From positions 1 to 20,143 of the forward strand of contig DATKLX010000120.1 of assembly GCA_035542155.1 (NCBI GenBank): DNA of 20,143 nt. The letters are read 5' to 3'. Made by a program: the position numbers and the translations under genes. The stretch is from DATKLX01 sp035542155. GTDB lineage: Bacteria; Chloroflexota; Anaerolineae; Anaerolineales; Anaerolineaceae. Positions 13,829 through 20,125 of the stretch are shown here, piece by piece (the first letter of the stretch is position 1; the number at the start of each line of letters is the position of its first letter). Below the pieces are notes generated by a model, which was not told the origin of the DNA, did no database searches, and saw only the letters and a program-made list of their open reading frames with translations.

Positions 13829-14755
13829 ATGCGCCTCAACCGCGGTTACCCCGCCCTCTTCCTCACCCTCCTCATCTGGGGCTCGACCTTCGTCGTCACC
13901 AAGGTCATCCTCCACGAGATCGCTCCTCTCGCCCTGACCTTTACCCGTTTCGCCATCGCCTTCGCCGTTCTGGCCCCGCTGGCCTGTCGCCAGGGCTACC
14001 GCCTGCGCGACACTTTCCGCCCCTCTTTCCTCCTCTTCGGCCTGACCGGCACGACCCTCTTCTACGCCCTGCAGAACCTGGGGCTGAAGTACACCTCGGT
14101 CAGCAGCACCGTCCTGATCCAGTCCTCCATCCCCGCCATCACCGCCGTCCTGGCCGTGATCGTCCTCAAAGAGCGCCTCTCCGCCCGCCAGATCGCCGGC
14201 ATCGCCCTGGTCACCCTGGGCGTGATCCTGGTCGGCCTTGCCGGCGAGGAGCCCTCGGCGAGCAGCCCGCATCCTGCCCTGGGCAACCTGCTCATCTTCG
14301 GCACCGCGCTCTCCTGGGCCGCCTATACCATCCAGGGGCGAAAAATGGCCGGCGAGCGCCCGGCCCTGGTCATGACTGCCGCCAGCACGGGGGCGGGTCT
14401 GCTCTTCCTCCTCCCCTTCACTGCCTGGGAGCTCTCCACAACCGGCCTGCCCCACCTCAGCCCGGGCGGCGCGCTCGGCGTCGCCTACCTGGGCCTGGTC
14501 GCCTCCGGCCTGACCATGTTCCTCTGGAACTACGCCCTGCACTTCCTCCCCGCCAGCGTCGCCACCCCCTTCATTAACCTGATTCCCATCATCGGCCTGG
14601 TCAGCGCCCTGATCCTCGGCGAGCAGCCACCCCTGGTCCAGGTCGCCGGCGGCGCGCTGGCCATCCTCGGCGTCTGGCTGAGCAGTGTATTGCAGAAAGA
14701 AGAACCTATACCCCAGAACCCGTTAAAGCAAAGTGAGCAGAGGCGCATCTCGTAA
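13829..14755 (+). CDS. EamA/DMT-superfamily transporter
   Basis: A 308-residue membrane protein with about ten hydrophobic helices and the two EamA repeats of the drug/metabolite transporter superfamily (about residues 5-140 and 150-290). Typical segments are LLIWGSTFVVTK, an ARxIAGIALVTLGVILVGL-like turn between the halves, and a second repeat with PASVATPFINLIPIIGLVSA. The transported compound is unknown. No ribosome site is visible before the ATG; TGTAAT 8 nt upstream might be a -10 box of a leaderless transcript. The last 20 or so residues (after LSSVLQKE) come from a heptamer tract and from DNA of the adjoining pseudogene, so the original C-terminus has probably been replaced. Confidence 0.92.
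   Translation: MRLNRGYPALFLTLLIWGSTFVVTKVILHEIAPLALTFTRFAIAFAVLAPLACRQGYRLRDTFRPSFLLFGLTGTTLFYALQNLGLKYTSVSSTVLIQSSIPAITAVLAVIVLKERLSARQIAGIALVTLGVILVGLAGEEPSASSPHPALGNLLIFGTALSWAAYTIQGRKMAGERPALVMTAASTGAGLLFLLPFTAWELSTTGLPHLSPGGALGVAYLGLVASGLTMFLWNYALHFLPASVATPFINLIPIIGLVSALILGEQPPLVQVAGGALAILGVWLSSVLQKEEPIPQNPLKQSEQRRIS
14694..14728. repeat. Heptamer tract encoding the transporter C-terminus
   Basis: Consecutive heptamer-length units such as AGAACCT (14701-14707) and AGAACCC (14715-14721) cover the end of the transporter reading frame, just where the oxidoreductase pseudogene begins. Confidence 0.5.
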
Positions 14756-15289
14756 TCTCCGTCCGCGAAGGTCGGGAAATCCGGCTTCGCCTCGAAATAG
14801 CCCGCGCGAATGTAGCGATAGACCTTGCCCATCATCTGCTTGAAGGTGTCCGGGAAGCCTTCCTGGTGCCCGCCCGGGTAGGAGATCACCTCGCGCACCT
14901 CCGGCGCTACCAGCGAGAGGTCCTTCATCAGCACCCCGTTGGGGCCATCCCGCCGCCCGATCCACAGGTCGTTGGGATGCTCCGAATCCCAGGCCAGCGA
15001 GCTTTTCGCAGATCACATGCTTCCCCGCCAGCAAGGCGGCTTTCGCCTGGCTGAAGTGCAGGTAATTCGGCGTCGCCAGGTGGACGGCGCTGATCTACGG
15101 GTCCGCGATCATCGTCTCGAAGGAGGGATAAGCGCACTCGATCCCCAGCTCGGCCGCTTTCTGCCGGGACAGCTCGGGCGTCGCCTCCGCCAGCCCATAG
15201 ACGGTTCCGTTAATGCGGCGCAGCGCCTCCAGGTGCGCCGGCCCAATAAACCCCGTGCCTGCCAATCCGACCAGAATGTCCTTTGCCAT
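14729..15289 (-). pseudogene. Decayed Gfo/Idh/MocA-family oxidoreductase
   Basis: The start is intact: GAGGTGG before ATG 15289, then a Rossmann nucleotide-binding motif (LVGLAGTGFIGPAHLEALRR). At 15095-15097 an in-frame TAG replaces a codon that is usually Glu or Asp in 'DP-E-ISAVHLATPN'. Translation beyond the stop continues as family sequence to KAALLAGKHVICEKLA. There a deletion and frameshift remove about 150 or more codons, and the C-terminal part follows in another frame with SEHPNDLWIGRRDGPNGVLM, then VISYPGGHQEGFPDTFKQMM and FPTFADGDYEM. The true C-terminal end is lost at about 14730-14745, against the transporter gene. Intact members are sugar or inositol dehydrogenases of about 350-390 residues. 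Three independent lesions make it a pseudogene. Confidence 0.88.
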
Positions 15290-15346
15290 GCTCCACCTCG
15301 TGTTGGATTCGGGATTTTTGTAGTTCAGGGTTTCCTTCCCGAACTC

Positions 15347-16141
15347 CTATGGACGGATTGCTTCCACTTCCAGGCGGGCCATTTTCACGGTCAGCGCGCC
15401 GTCCGCGTCCGCCGGGTGGCCTGCCCTGTACTCCGCGATGATCTGCTCGATAAAAGCGTCCCGCTGCCCGGCGGGCACCCGCAGCGTATAGGGCATCCAG
15501 GTGGTGCGGATCCACCCCGCCAGGGTGTCGTGATCGGGATGGACCATGTCTTTGGGGATCAGCTCGACCCGTACCGGCTCCAGCCCCGCCTCACGCAGCC
15601 AGACGGTATAGTCCTCCGGGCTGTGGAAGCCGTACGGAGAGACGAAATCACCGAAATACCCCGCCCACTCCGGGAGCTGTATCAACCGGTCCACGCAGGC
15701 GATGATCTCGGCGGCGTTGCCGCGCCCGCCCATCTGCAGCAGGATCTTACCCCCCGGCTTCAGGCTACGCTGGATCCCCGCCAGCACCGGGTGGTGATCG
15801 CAGATCCAGTGCAGGGTGGCGTTGGAGAAGACGCGTGTAAACTGCGCGCTGTACGGCAGATGGCTCGCGTCGGCCTGCTCGAAGCTCAGGTTGGGGAAAT
15901 CGCCCTCGGGGTAGCGCCGACTCGCCAGGTCGATCATCTCTGCCGAGAGGTCCACCCCAGTGACCCGCCCGTTCGGCAGCCGCGCCGCGATCTCCGCGGT
16001 GACCTTGCCGTCCCCGCAGCCAATATCCAGCAGGATCTCATCCCCGCGCAGGTTCAGCTTTTCGATCAGCTCGCGCCCCCAGGCCTGCTGGTTGGTAGAA
16101 TGTTTTTCGTAATCGGAAGCATCCCACCGGACGTTCTGCAT
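15347..16141 (-). CDS. Class I SAM-dependent methyltransferase (trans-aconitate methyltransferase-like)
   Basis: A 264-residue methyltransferase. Motif I is LLDIGCGDGKVT (Asp39, Gly41, Gly43, Gly45), and the acidic residue binding the SAM ribose is Asp64 in VTGVDLS. The strand FEQADASHLPY and the segment FSNATLHWICDHHPVLAGI resemble trans-aconitate 2-methyltransferase (Tam), as does the tryptophan-rich C-terminal half. The actual substrate is uncertain; many relatives act on other small acids or are unassigned. The ATG at 16141 has no ribosome site but follows a TATAAT box by only 6 nt, so the mRNA is probably leaderless. It ends 57 bp before the start of the oxidoreductase pseudogene, which it would have led in an operon. 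Confidence 0.92.
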   Translation of the reverse strand: MQNVRWDASDYEKHSTNQQAWGRELIEKLNLRGDEILLDIGCGDGKVTAEIAARLPNGRVTGVDLSAEMIDLASRRYPEGDFPNLSFEQADASHLPYSAQFTRVFSNATLHWICDHHPVLAGIQRSLKPGGKILLQMGGRGNAAEIIACVDRLIQLPEWAGYFGDFVSPYGFHSPEDYTVWLREAGLEPVRVELIPKDMVHPDHDTLAGWIRTTWMPYTLRVPAGQRDAFIEQIIAEYRAGHPADADGALTVKMARLEVEAIRP

Positions 16142-16147
16142 TTTCCG

Positions 16148-16153
16148 ATTATA
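16148..16153 (-). promoter_or_regulatory. -10 box of a leaderless methyltransferase transcript
   Basis: Read on the minus strand this is TATAAT. Six nucleotides separate it from the A of the ATG at 16141, so the expected transcription start coincides with the start codon. No good -35 is seen. Confidence 0.6.
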
Positions 16154-16179
16154 ACGGAGAATTGGGCAGGTGGGGATTC

Positions 16180-16235
16180 GTTGCTCAGGCGTTTAGTTGC
16201 TTCGTTACTTGGTTGCTTAGGGGCTTGGGAATGAG
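16180..16235. repeat. Degenerate 8-bp-period tract
   Basis: Seven consecutive octamers, the clearest being GTTGCTTC (16196-16203), GTTACTTG (16204-16211) and GTTGCTTA (16212-16219), flanked by weaker copies. It lies just upstream of the methyltransferase promoter. The unit length is 8 rather than the 7 seen elsewhere in the window. Confidence 0.65.
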
Positions 16236-16288
16236 CGTGCGACCCGAAACCAGGTGGCAACGCTCTTTCTTTTCATACCAGTCATGTC

Positions 16289-16332
16289 ATTGCGAGACCC
16301 ACTGGGTGCTCTTCCCAGTGGGTCGTGGCAAT
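16289..16332. repeat. REP-like hairpin element
   Basis: A perfect 11-bp stem, GACCCACTGGG (16296-16306) with CCCAGTGGGTC (16314-16324), around a 7-nt loop, enclosed by a second 5-bp pairing ATTGC (16289-16293) with GCAAT (16328-16332). The outer sequence GTCATTGCGAG...GTGGCAATCTC is the type of dispersed REP/MITE-like palindrome seen in many bacterial genomes. There is no T-run, so a terminator role is unlikely. The rest of 16236-16544 shows no gene; a CCCC-AAAA-GGGG hairpin lies near 16413-16424, and a weak terminator-like hairpin (GCTC, ATGT, GAGC, then T5) lies at 16504-16520. Confidence 0.7.
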
Positions 16333-16509
16333 CTCCAAGCTCACCAAGCAAGGGGACGTTTCGTCTGGAAGATTCTGAGGGACCAGGCAACCCATTAACC
16401 CCGGTTTCCCCAAAAGGGGTGATAGAATCAAGAGATCCATTATCGGCTTTATTTCTATATCGCCTTGAAAACAGCCTGAATTTCGAGTTAGGAGTAAACC
16501 TCGGCTCAT

Positions 16510-16765
16510 GTGAGCTTTTTAGTTCGATTCATAAGGAGAGTCACATGCAGGCCACGGGCATCCTCTCGTCGCTCGCCTTGATTGTTTCCGCACTTTTCCC
16601 GCTGAGGACCCAGACGCTCATCCATTCGATCGCGGGCAAAGCCCATATCTTCTTCGTTGGCTTTTTCCTGACCTTTTCGGCAACCGTCTTCCTCAAGCAT
16701 CCTTCCACATGGGAGCGTTTACTCGCCCCTCCACCAACCCTATGCCAGCTACGGTGAGCTTTTTA
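16510..16765. repeat. 12-bp direct repeats flanking the small membrane protein gene
   Basis: GTGAGCTTTTTA at 16510-16521 and again, identical, at 16754-16765, enclosing 232 bp that hold only the small gene and its ribosome site. It could be a target duplication, a recombination scar or chance. Confidence 0.45.
16545..16757 (+). CDS. Small membrane protein, hypothetical
   Basis: A 70-residue frame with AAGGAG at 16533-16538 and 6-nt spacing before the ATG. It has two hydrophobic stretches, ILSSLALIVSALFPL near the start and HIFFVGFFLTFSATVFL in the middle, then a short proline-rich tail. I do not recognise a family, and it may be the remains of a longer gene. A 12-bp direct repeat (GTGAGCTTTTTA) stands on both sides, at 16510-16521 and 16754-16765, the second overlapping the stop codon. 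Confidence 0.5.
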   Translation: MQATGILSSLALIVSALFPLRTQTLIHSIAGKAHIFFVGFFLTFSATVFLKHPSTWERLLAPPPTLCQLR

Positions 16766-16849
16766 AATCAGCAATCTACAATCAACAATCAGCAATTTCT
16801 TCTACTGTTCTCGTTCTTCCCAATCGAAAATCGAAAATGGAAAATTCCC
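16766..16849. repeat. Two heptamer tracts upstream of the ABC-F leader
   Basis: First tract 16766-16800: AATCAGC, AATCTAC and AATCAAC in tandem, then AATCAGC again and AATTTCT. Second tract 16822-16849: AATCGAA twice, AATGGAA, AATTCCC. Both are precisely 7-bp phased. The second ends at the -35 box of the ABC-F leader promoter. Confidence 0.8.
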
Positions 16850-16879
16850 TTGACTCCTCCCCAATTGTCATGTTACACT
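16850..16879 (+). promoter_or_regulatory. Promoter of the ABC-F leader
   Basis: TTGACT (16850-16855) and TACACT (16874-16879) are separated by 18 bp, and the -10 is preceded by TGT, making an extended -10. The start should be near 16886. This gives a leader of about 258 nt before the ABC-F ATG, far longer than needed for translation. Confidence 0.7.
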
Positions 16880-16892
16880 GTCCACAATTGTG
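16862..16892. promoter_or_regulatory. Paired CAATTG palindromes flanking the -10 box
   Basis: CAATTG at 16862-16867 and the 10-bp perfect palindrome CACAATTGTG at 16883-16892 have centres 23 bp apart, about two helical turns, one inside the spacer and one over the transcription start. This is a plausible repressor site. Confidence 0.4.
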
Positions 16893-16903
16893 AGGCAAAT
16901 GCA

Positions 16904-16990
16904 ATGATCTTCGAAAATTCGAACGTATTCGTATCGCTGTGCGCCAGGACAGGAGGGGTAGACCCGACCTTATCGGAGTGCGCCTGCTGA
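16904..16990 (+). CDS. 28-codon upstream ORF (leader peptide) of the ABC-F gene
   Basis: ATG at 16904 with GAGG at 16892-16895, 8 nt upstream, opens a frame of 28 codons ending TGA at 16988-16990. The peptide begins MIFENSNVFV and ends TLSECAC. It lies just after the predicted transcript start and before two terminators and the ABC-F gene. Several ABC-F antibiotic-resistance genes are controlled by ribosome stalling on such an upstream ORF. Codons 14-17 and 24-27 lie in segments that can pair with the terminators. Whether it is translated is untested. Confidence 0.55.
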   Translation: MIFENSNVFVSLCARTGGVDPTLSECAC

Positions 16991-17016
16991 TCGTTCGGTT
17001 ATACGCATAGATTTCA

Positions 17017-17047
17017 AGCCGCGGCGCGCTCCAGCCCGCGGCTTTTT
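17017..17047 (+). terminator. First intrinsic terminator in the ABC-F leader
   Basis: AGCCGCGG (17017-17024) pairs perfectly with CCGCGGCT (17036-17043) around an 11-nt loop, followed by a run of T. It stands 26 nt after the leader ORF and 97 nt before the ABC-F start. Confidence 0.8.
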
Positions 17048-17071
17048 GTTTTCCTTTTCCGTTTGTCACCC

Positions 17072-17107
17072 GCCAGCCGTGGGCAGCCTGTCCCGGCTGG
17101 CTTTTTT
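17072..17107 (+). terminator. Second intrinsic terminator in the ABC-F leader
   Basis: GCCAGCCG (17072-17079) pairs perfectly with CGGCTGGC (17094-17101) around a 14-nt loop, followed by six T (17102-17107). It is 36 nt upstream of the ABC-F start codon, so ABC-F mRNA can only be made by reading through it, unless a promoter lies in the last few bases. Confidence 0.85.
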
Positions 17108-17143
17108 ATCTTTGGAACCGTTCCAGAAAGTTTTTGAGGAAGT

Positions 17144-19141
17144 ATGTCTATTCTCAGCGCTGAAAACCTGGGTGTCTCCTTCGGAGCCTTCGACCTATTC
17201 CGCGGGATTTCCCTCTCGATCGCCAACGACAGCAAGATCGGCCTGATCGGCTCGAACGGCGTCGGCAAGACCACTCTCCTCCTGATCCTGGCGGGCATCA
17301 CCCAGCCCACCACCGGTAAGGTCGCCCTGGCCCGCGGGCGGCGCATCGGCTACCTGCGCCAGGAGGCAGTGGACGCCTTCGCTGACCGCGACAACAATGT
17401 CTACGCGGAGATGCTCACCGTCTTCGCCGGCCTGCAGGAGCAGCAGGACCGCCTCAACGAGATGGAGGCCGAGATGTCTAGCGGTGGCTACACCCCCGCG
17501 CTGCTCGAGGAGTACGGCCGCCTTCAGGAAGCCTTCGAGCTCGCCGGCGGTTACGACTATGACGTGCGCATCCAGCAGACCCTCGCGGGACTGGGCCTCG
17601 GTCGTGCCTTCTGGGAAACGCCGCTCAACCATCTCAGCGGCGGGCAGAAGACCCGCGCGCTCCTCGCCCGCCTGCTCCTCGAAAAACCCGACCTGCTGAT
17701 GCTCGACGAGCCGACCAACCACCTCGACATTGAGGCCGTCGAGTGGCTCGAGCGCGCCCTGCGTGACTGGAGCGGCGCGGTCCTCATCGTCAGCCACGAC
17801 CGCTTTTTCCTCGATAACACCGTCACCACCGTCTGGGAGATGACCCCCAACGGCATCGAGGCCTACGCGGGGAACTACAGCGCCTACCTGCTCCAGCGCC
17901 AGGAGCGTTGGGAGTACCACGAGCGGGTCTTCGACGAGGAAAAAGCCCGCCTGCTCAAAGAGGTCGACTTCATCCAGCGCAACTGGGTCCGCGCCAGCAC
18001 TCACGGTCGCGCCCTCGGCCTGCTCCGCCGCCTTTCCCGCGACCTGGCGATCGTCGATACTTACGGCATCCTCGCCCTGCGCAGCGGCAGGAGCTGGTCC
18101 GAGATGGATCTCAGCGCCGACCGGCCCCTGGACGTGGTCGAGGCGATCCGCAAGGTCAACGCCCTCAGCCTGCCCGGCAGCCGCCCGCCGCGGATCAAGC
18201 CGCGCCTCTCCGCCAGCCATACCAGCGGGACGATCATTCTGCGCGCCAACCAGGCGACCATCGGCTACCCCGGCAACGAGCTCTTCACGGTCAGAGACCT
18301 CGAGCTGCGCCGCGGCGAGTGCGCCGCCCTGATCGGCCCCAACGGCAGCGGGAAGACCACGTTCCTCAAGGCCCTCCTCGGGCAGATCGAGCCGCTGCGA
18401 GGCTCGGTCCAGCTTGGCGCCAGCCTTAAGATCGGCTACTTCGCCCAGGCCCAGGATTTCCCCGACCCCGAGGCCACGATCCTCGACGAGCTGGGCCGCC
18501 ATAAGTCCATGCTCCCTCAGGCAGGGCGCGCTTACCTGGCCCAGTACCTCTTCCGCGGCGATGATGTATATAAGCCCGTCGGCCGCTTGAGCGGCGGCGA
18601 GCGCGCCCGCCTGGGCCTGGCCATCCTCGCCCTGGAGGGTGCCAACTTCCTCCTCCTCGACGAGCCGACCAACCACCTCGACATCCCCGCCCGCGAGGCG
18701 CTCCAGGAAGTGCTCGAAAATTTCCCCGGCGCCATCCTGCTCGTCTCGCACGACCGTTACCTGATCGACCGCCTGGCCACCCAGGTCTGGGACTTGCGCG
18801 GCAGCCGGCTGGAGGTCTTCCAGGGCAGCTACCGCGAGTTCATCCTACGTGGCGCAGCGAGCAGCCCGGGTGCTGCCGGCAGCGGTTCCACCGCCAGGCA
18901 GGTCCTCCTGCCCCCCAAACCCCTCGTCCGCGGCGACAGCCGCGAAGAACGCCGCAAGATCCAGGAGATGGAGCAGCTCGAGGAGCGCATCCGCGCCCAG
19001 GAGGCCGCCGTCCAGCGCCTTTCCGGCCAGCTCCAGAAAACGACCGACTTCGAGCGCGCTCACCAGATCTCCTGGCAGATCGCCAGGGCCCAGGCCGCCC
19101 TCGACGGCCTCATCGCCGACTGGGAACGCATCGCGAGTTGA
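17144..19141 (+). CDS. ABC-F family ATPase (ribosome-associated)
   Basis: A 665-residue protein with two ABC domains and no membrane segments. Domain 1: Walker A GSNGVGKTT at 36-44, signature LSGGQ at 164-168, Walker B DEPTNHLD near 188. Domain 2: Walker A GPNGSGKTT at 398-406, signature LSGGERARLG near 483, DEPTNHLD near 507. The linker between (about 245-365), which in this family reaches into the ribosome and contacts P-site tRNA, has a basic-helical start and an RRLSRDLAIVDTYG segment. After residue 575 a charged coiled coil follows (REERRKIQEMEQLEERIRAQ), as in Uup/YdiF-type members. ABC-F proteins relieve stalled or antibiotic-bound ribosomes. Whether it gives resistance cannot be read from the sequence, but its attenuator-like leader suggests control by translation stress. 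GAGG precedes the ATG by 4 nt. Confidence 0.95.
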   Translation: MSILSAENLGVSFGAFDLFRGISLSIANDSKIGLIGSNGVGKTTLLLILAGITQPTTGKVALARGRRIGYLRQEAVDAFADRDNNVYAEMLTVFAGLQEQQDRLNEMEAEMSSGGYTPALLEEYGRLQEAFELAGGYDYDVRIQQTLAGLGLGRAFWETPLNHLSGGQKTRALLARLLLEKPDLLMLDEPTNHLDIEAVEWLERALRDWSGAVLIVSHDRFFLDNTVTTVWEMTPNGIEAYAGNYSAYLLQRQERWEYHERVFDEEKARLLKEVDFIQRNWVRASTHGRALGLLRRLSRDLAIVDTYGILALRSGRSWSEMDLSADRPLDVVEAIRKVNALSLPGSRPPRIKPRLSASHTSGTIILRANQATIGYPGNELFTVRDLELRRGECAALIGPNGSGKTTFLKALLGQIEPLRGSVQLGASLKIGYFAQAQDFPDPEATILDELGRHKSMLPQAGRAYLAQYLFRGDDVYKPVGRLSGGERARLGLAILALEGANFLLLDEPTNHLDIPAREALQEVLENFPGAILLVSHDRYLIDRLATQVWDLRGSRLEVFQGSYREFILRGAASSPGAAGSGSTARQVLLPPKPLVRGDSREERRKIQEMEQLEERIRAQEAAVQRLSGQLQKTTDFERAHQISWQIARAQAALDGLIADWERIAS

Positions 19142-19399
19142 AGGAAAGAGGACAGATAAAGAAAGAGCGGCATATCGAATCCGCGCCTGGGGGGTTATTA
19201 TCTGTGCTGGCGCGCATGTGAAACGCTTCACCAGAAACCATGCGGTCACCCTCCTGGCATGCTTTTTGCTGGAAAGAAATAGGCCGAGTCACACCCCAGG
19301 AATAGACCCGGAGTTCGATGCGCCGGCACTTGGGTAGGCTATACTACGATTAACAGTAATCTCGTTCGTCTTTGCAGCTCCATCGATAAAGGAAAGTTC
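19142..19399. other. Gap between the ABC-F and acyltransferase genes
   Basis: No gene recognised in 258 bp. TATACT at 19340-19345 may be the -10 box for the acyltransferase, 55 nt before its ATG; no -35 is evident. A weak CATGC...GCATG hairpin followed by CTTTTT near 19240-19267 could end the ABC-F transcript. Confidence 0.35.
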
Positions 19400-20098
19400 A
19401 TGATCATCAAAAAGACCCTGTTCTGGTTCTCCAAACCCGTCGTCAGCACCTATACCGGCACCATGCTGCAAATGGAAGTGCGCAAGCATGCCCAGATCCC
19501 CGAGGGGGCCAAGATCATCGCCGCCAACCACCCCTCCACCACCGATCCCTTCTTCGTCGCGGCGATGCTGCGCAAGCAGTGCTTTATCCTGATCAAGGAC
19601 GTACTCTTCCAGGTTCCGGTCTTCGGCGAGTACCTGCGCCGCCTGGGGCACATCCCTGTCAGAGCCGGCAAAGGCCAGGAGGCCATCGACGCCGCCCTCG
19701 CCTACCTGCGCGCCGGGCAGACGATCATGATCTTCCCTGAAGGCGACCTCAGCCCCTGGAACGGCGGCTTCCACCAGGCGAAAACCGGCGTCGCCCGCAT
19801 CGCCCTGGCCAGCGGCGCGCCGGTCATCCCCGTCGGCATCCACCTCGTCCGCGAGCGGATCTTGCCCCTGCGCTCCACCGTCCGCGGCCAGGTCGAAGAC
19901 AGCCGCTGGTACCTGGCCGGCCCCTACCACATGACCGTCGGGACCGCACTGCGCTACACCGGCGACGTCGAGGACCGCCCCCACGTCCGCGCCGTCTCCG
20001 ACAACGTCATGCACCACATTATCGAGCTCGCCCGCGAAAGCGAAAACCGCCTCAACCGCGCCCCCGGCGCCCTGGCCGGAGCTTTGCAGGCCTCTTGA
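19400..20098 (+). CDS. PlsC-like 1-acyl-glycerol-3-phosphate acyltransferase
   Basis: A 232-residue acyltransferase of the PlsC/LPLAT family. The catalytic HX4D motif is His44 to Asp49 in ANHPSTTD; the substrate-binding motifs are VFGEYLRRLGHIPVRA (about 74-89) and FPEGD around Glu114-Gly115, with the last block PVIPVGI. Such enzymes move an acyl chain from acyl-CoA or acyl-ACP to lysophosphatidate at the inner face of the membrane. The protein lacks a clear transmembrane helix at its start, so it is probably peripheral. AAAGGAAAG (19388-19396) gives the ribosome site. It is probably a single-gene unit, since a hairpin follows. Confidence 0.92.
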   Translation: MIIKKTLFWFSKPVVSTYTGTMLQMEVRKHAQIPEGAKIIAANHPSTTDPFFVAAMLRKQCFILIKDVLFQVPVFGEYLRRLGHIPVRAGKGQEAIDAALAYLRAGQTIMIFPEGDLSPWNGGFHQAKTGVARIALASGAPVIPVGIHLVRERILPLRSTVRGQVEDSRWYLAGPYHMTVGTALRYTGDVEDRPHVRAVSDNVMHHIIELARESENRLNRAPGALAGALQAS

Positions 20099-20125
20099 CA
20101 TTCCTTTTCTTCATTGGCCGTGACG

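Noticed and set aside
13622..14542. Minus-strand open frame (306 codons) opposite the channel and transporter genes
   Set aside because: Very Gly/Glu/Asp-rich with no recognisable domain; the complementary strand encodes clear membrane proteins.
16289..16332. Strong hairpin as an intrinsic terminator
   Set aside because: No T-run on either strand and no gene ending next to it on the plus strand; it fits a REP-like element better.
16254..16544. Open frame upstream of the small membrane protein
   Set aside because: It runs through the REP-like hairpin and low-complexity DNA; the ribosome site points to a start at 16545.
16766..16849. Tandem short repeats as a CRISPR array
   Set aside because: Units are 7 bp with no spacers, and no cas gene is near.
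16883..16903. Likeness to the lac operator (AATTGTGAG)
   Set aside because: Only a short stretch is shared and no LacI-family gene is in the window; treated as a generic palindrome.
17195..18751. Long minus-strand open frame (518 codons) opposite the ABC-F gene
   Set aside because: It is the mirror of the ABC-F codons in GC-rich DNA; its translation is low-complexity (Glu, Gly, Ala, Leu) and shows no domain.
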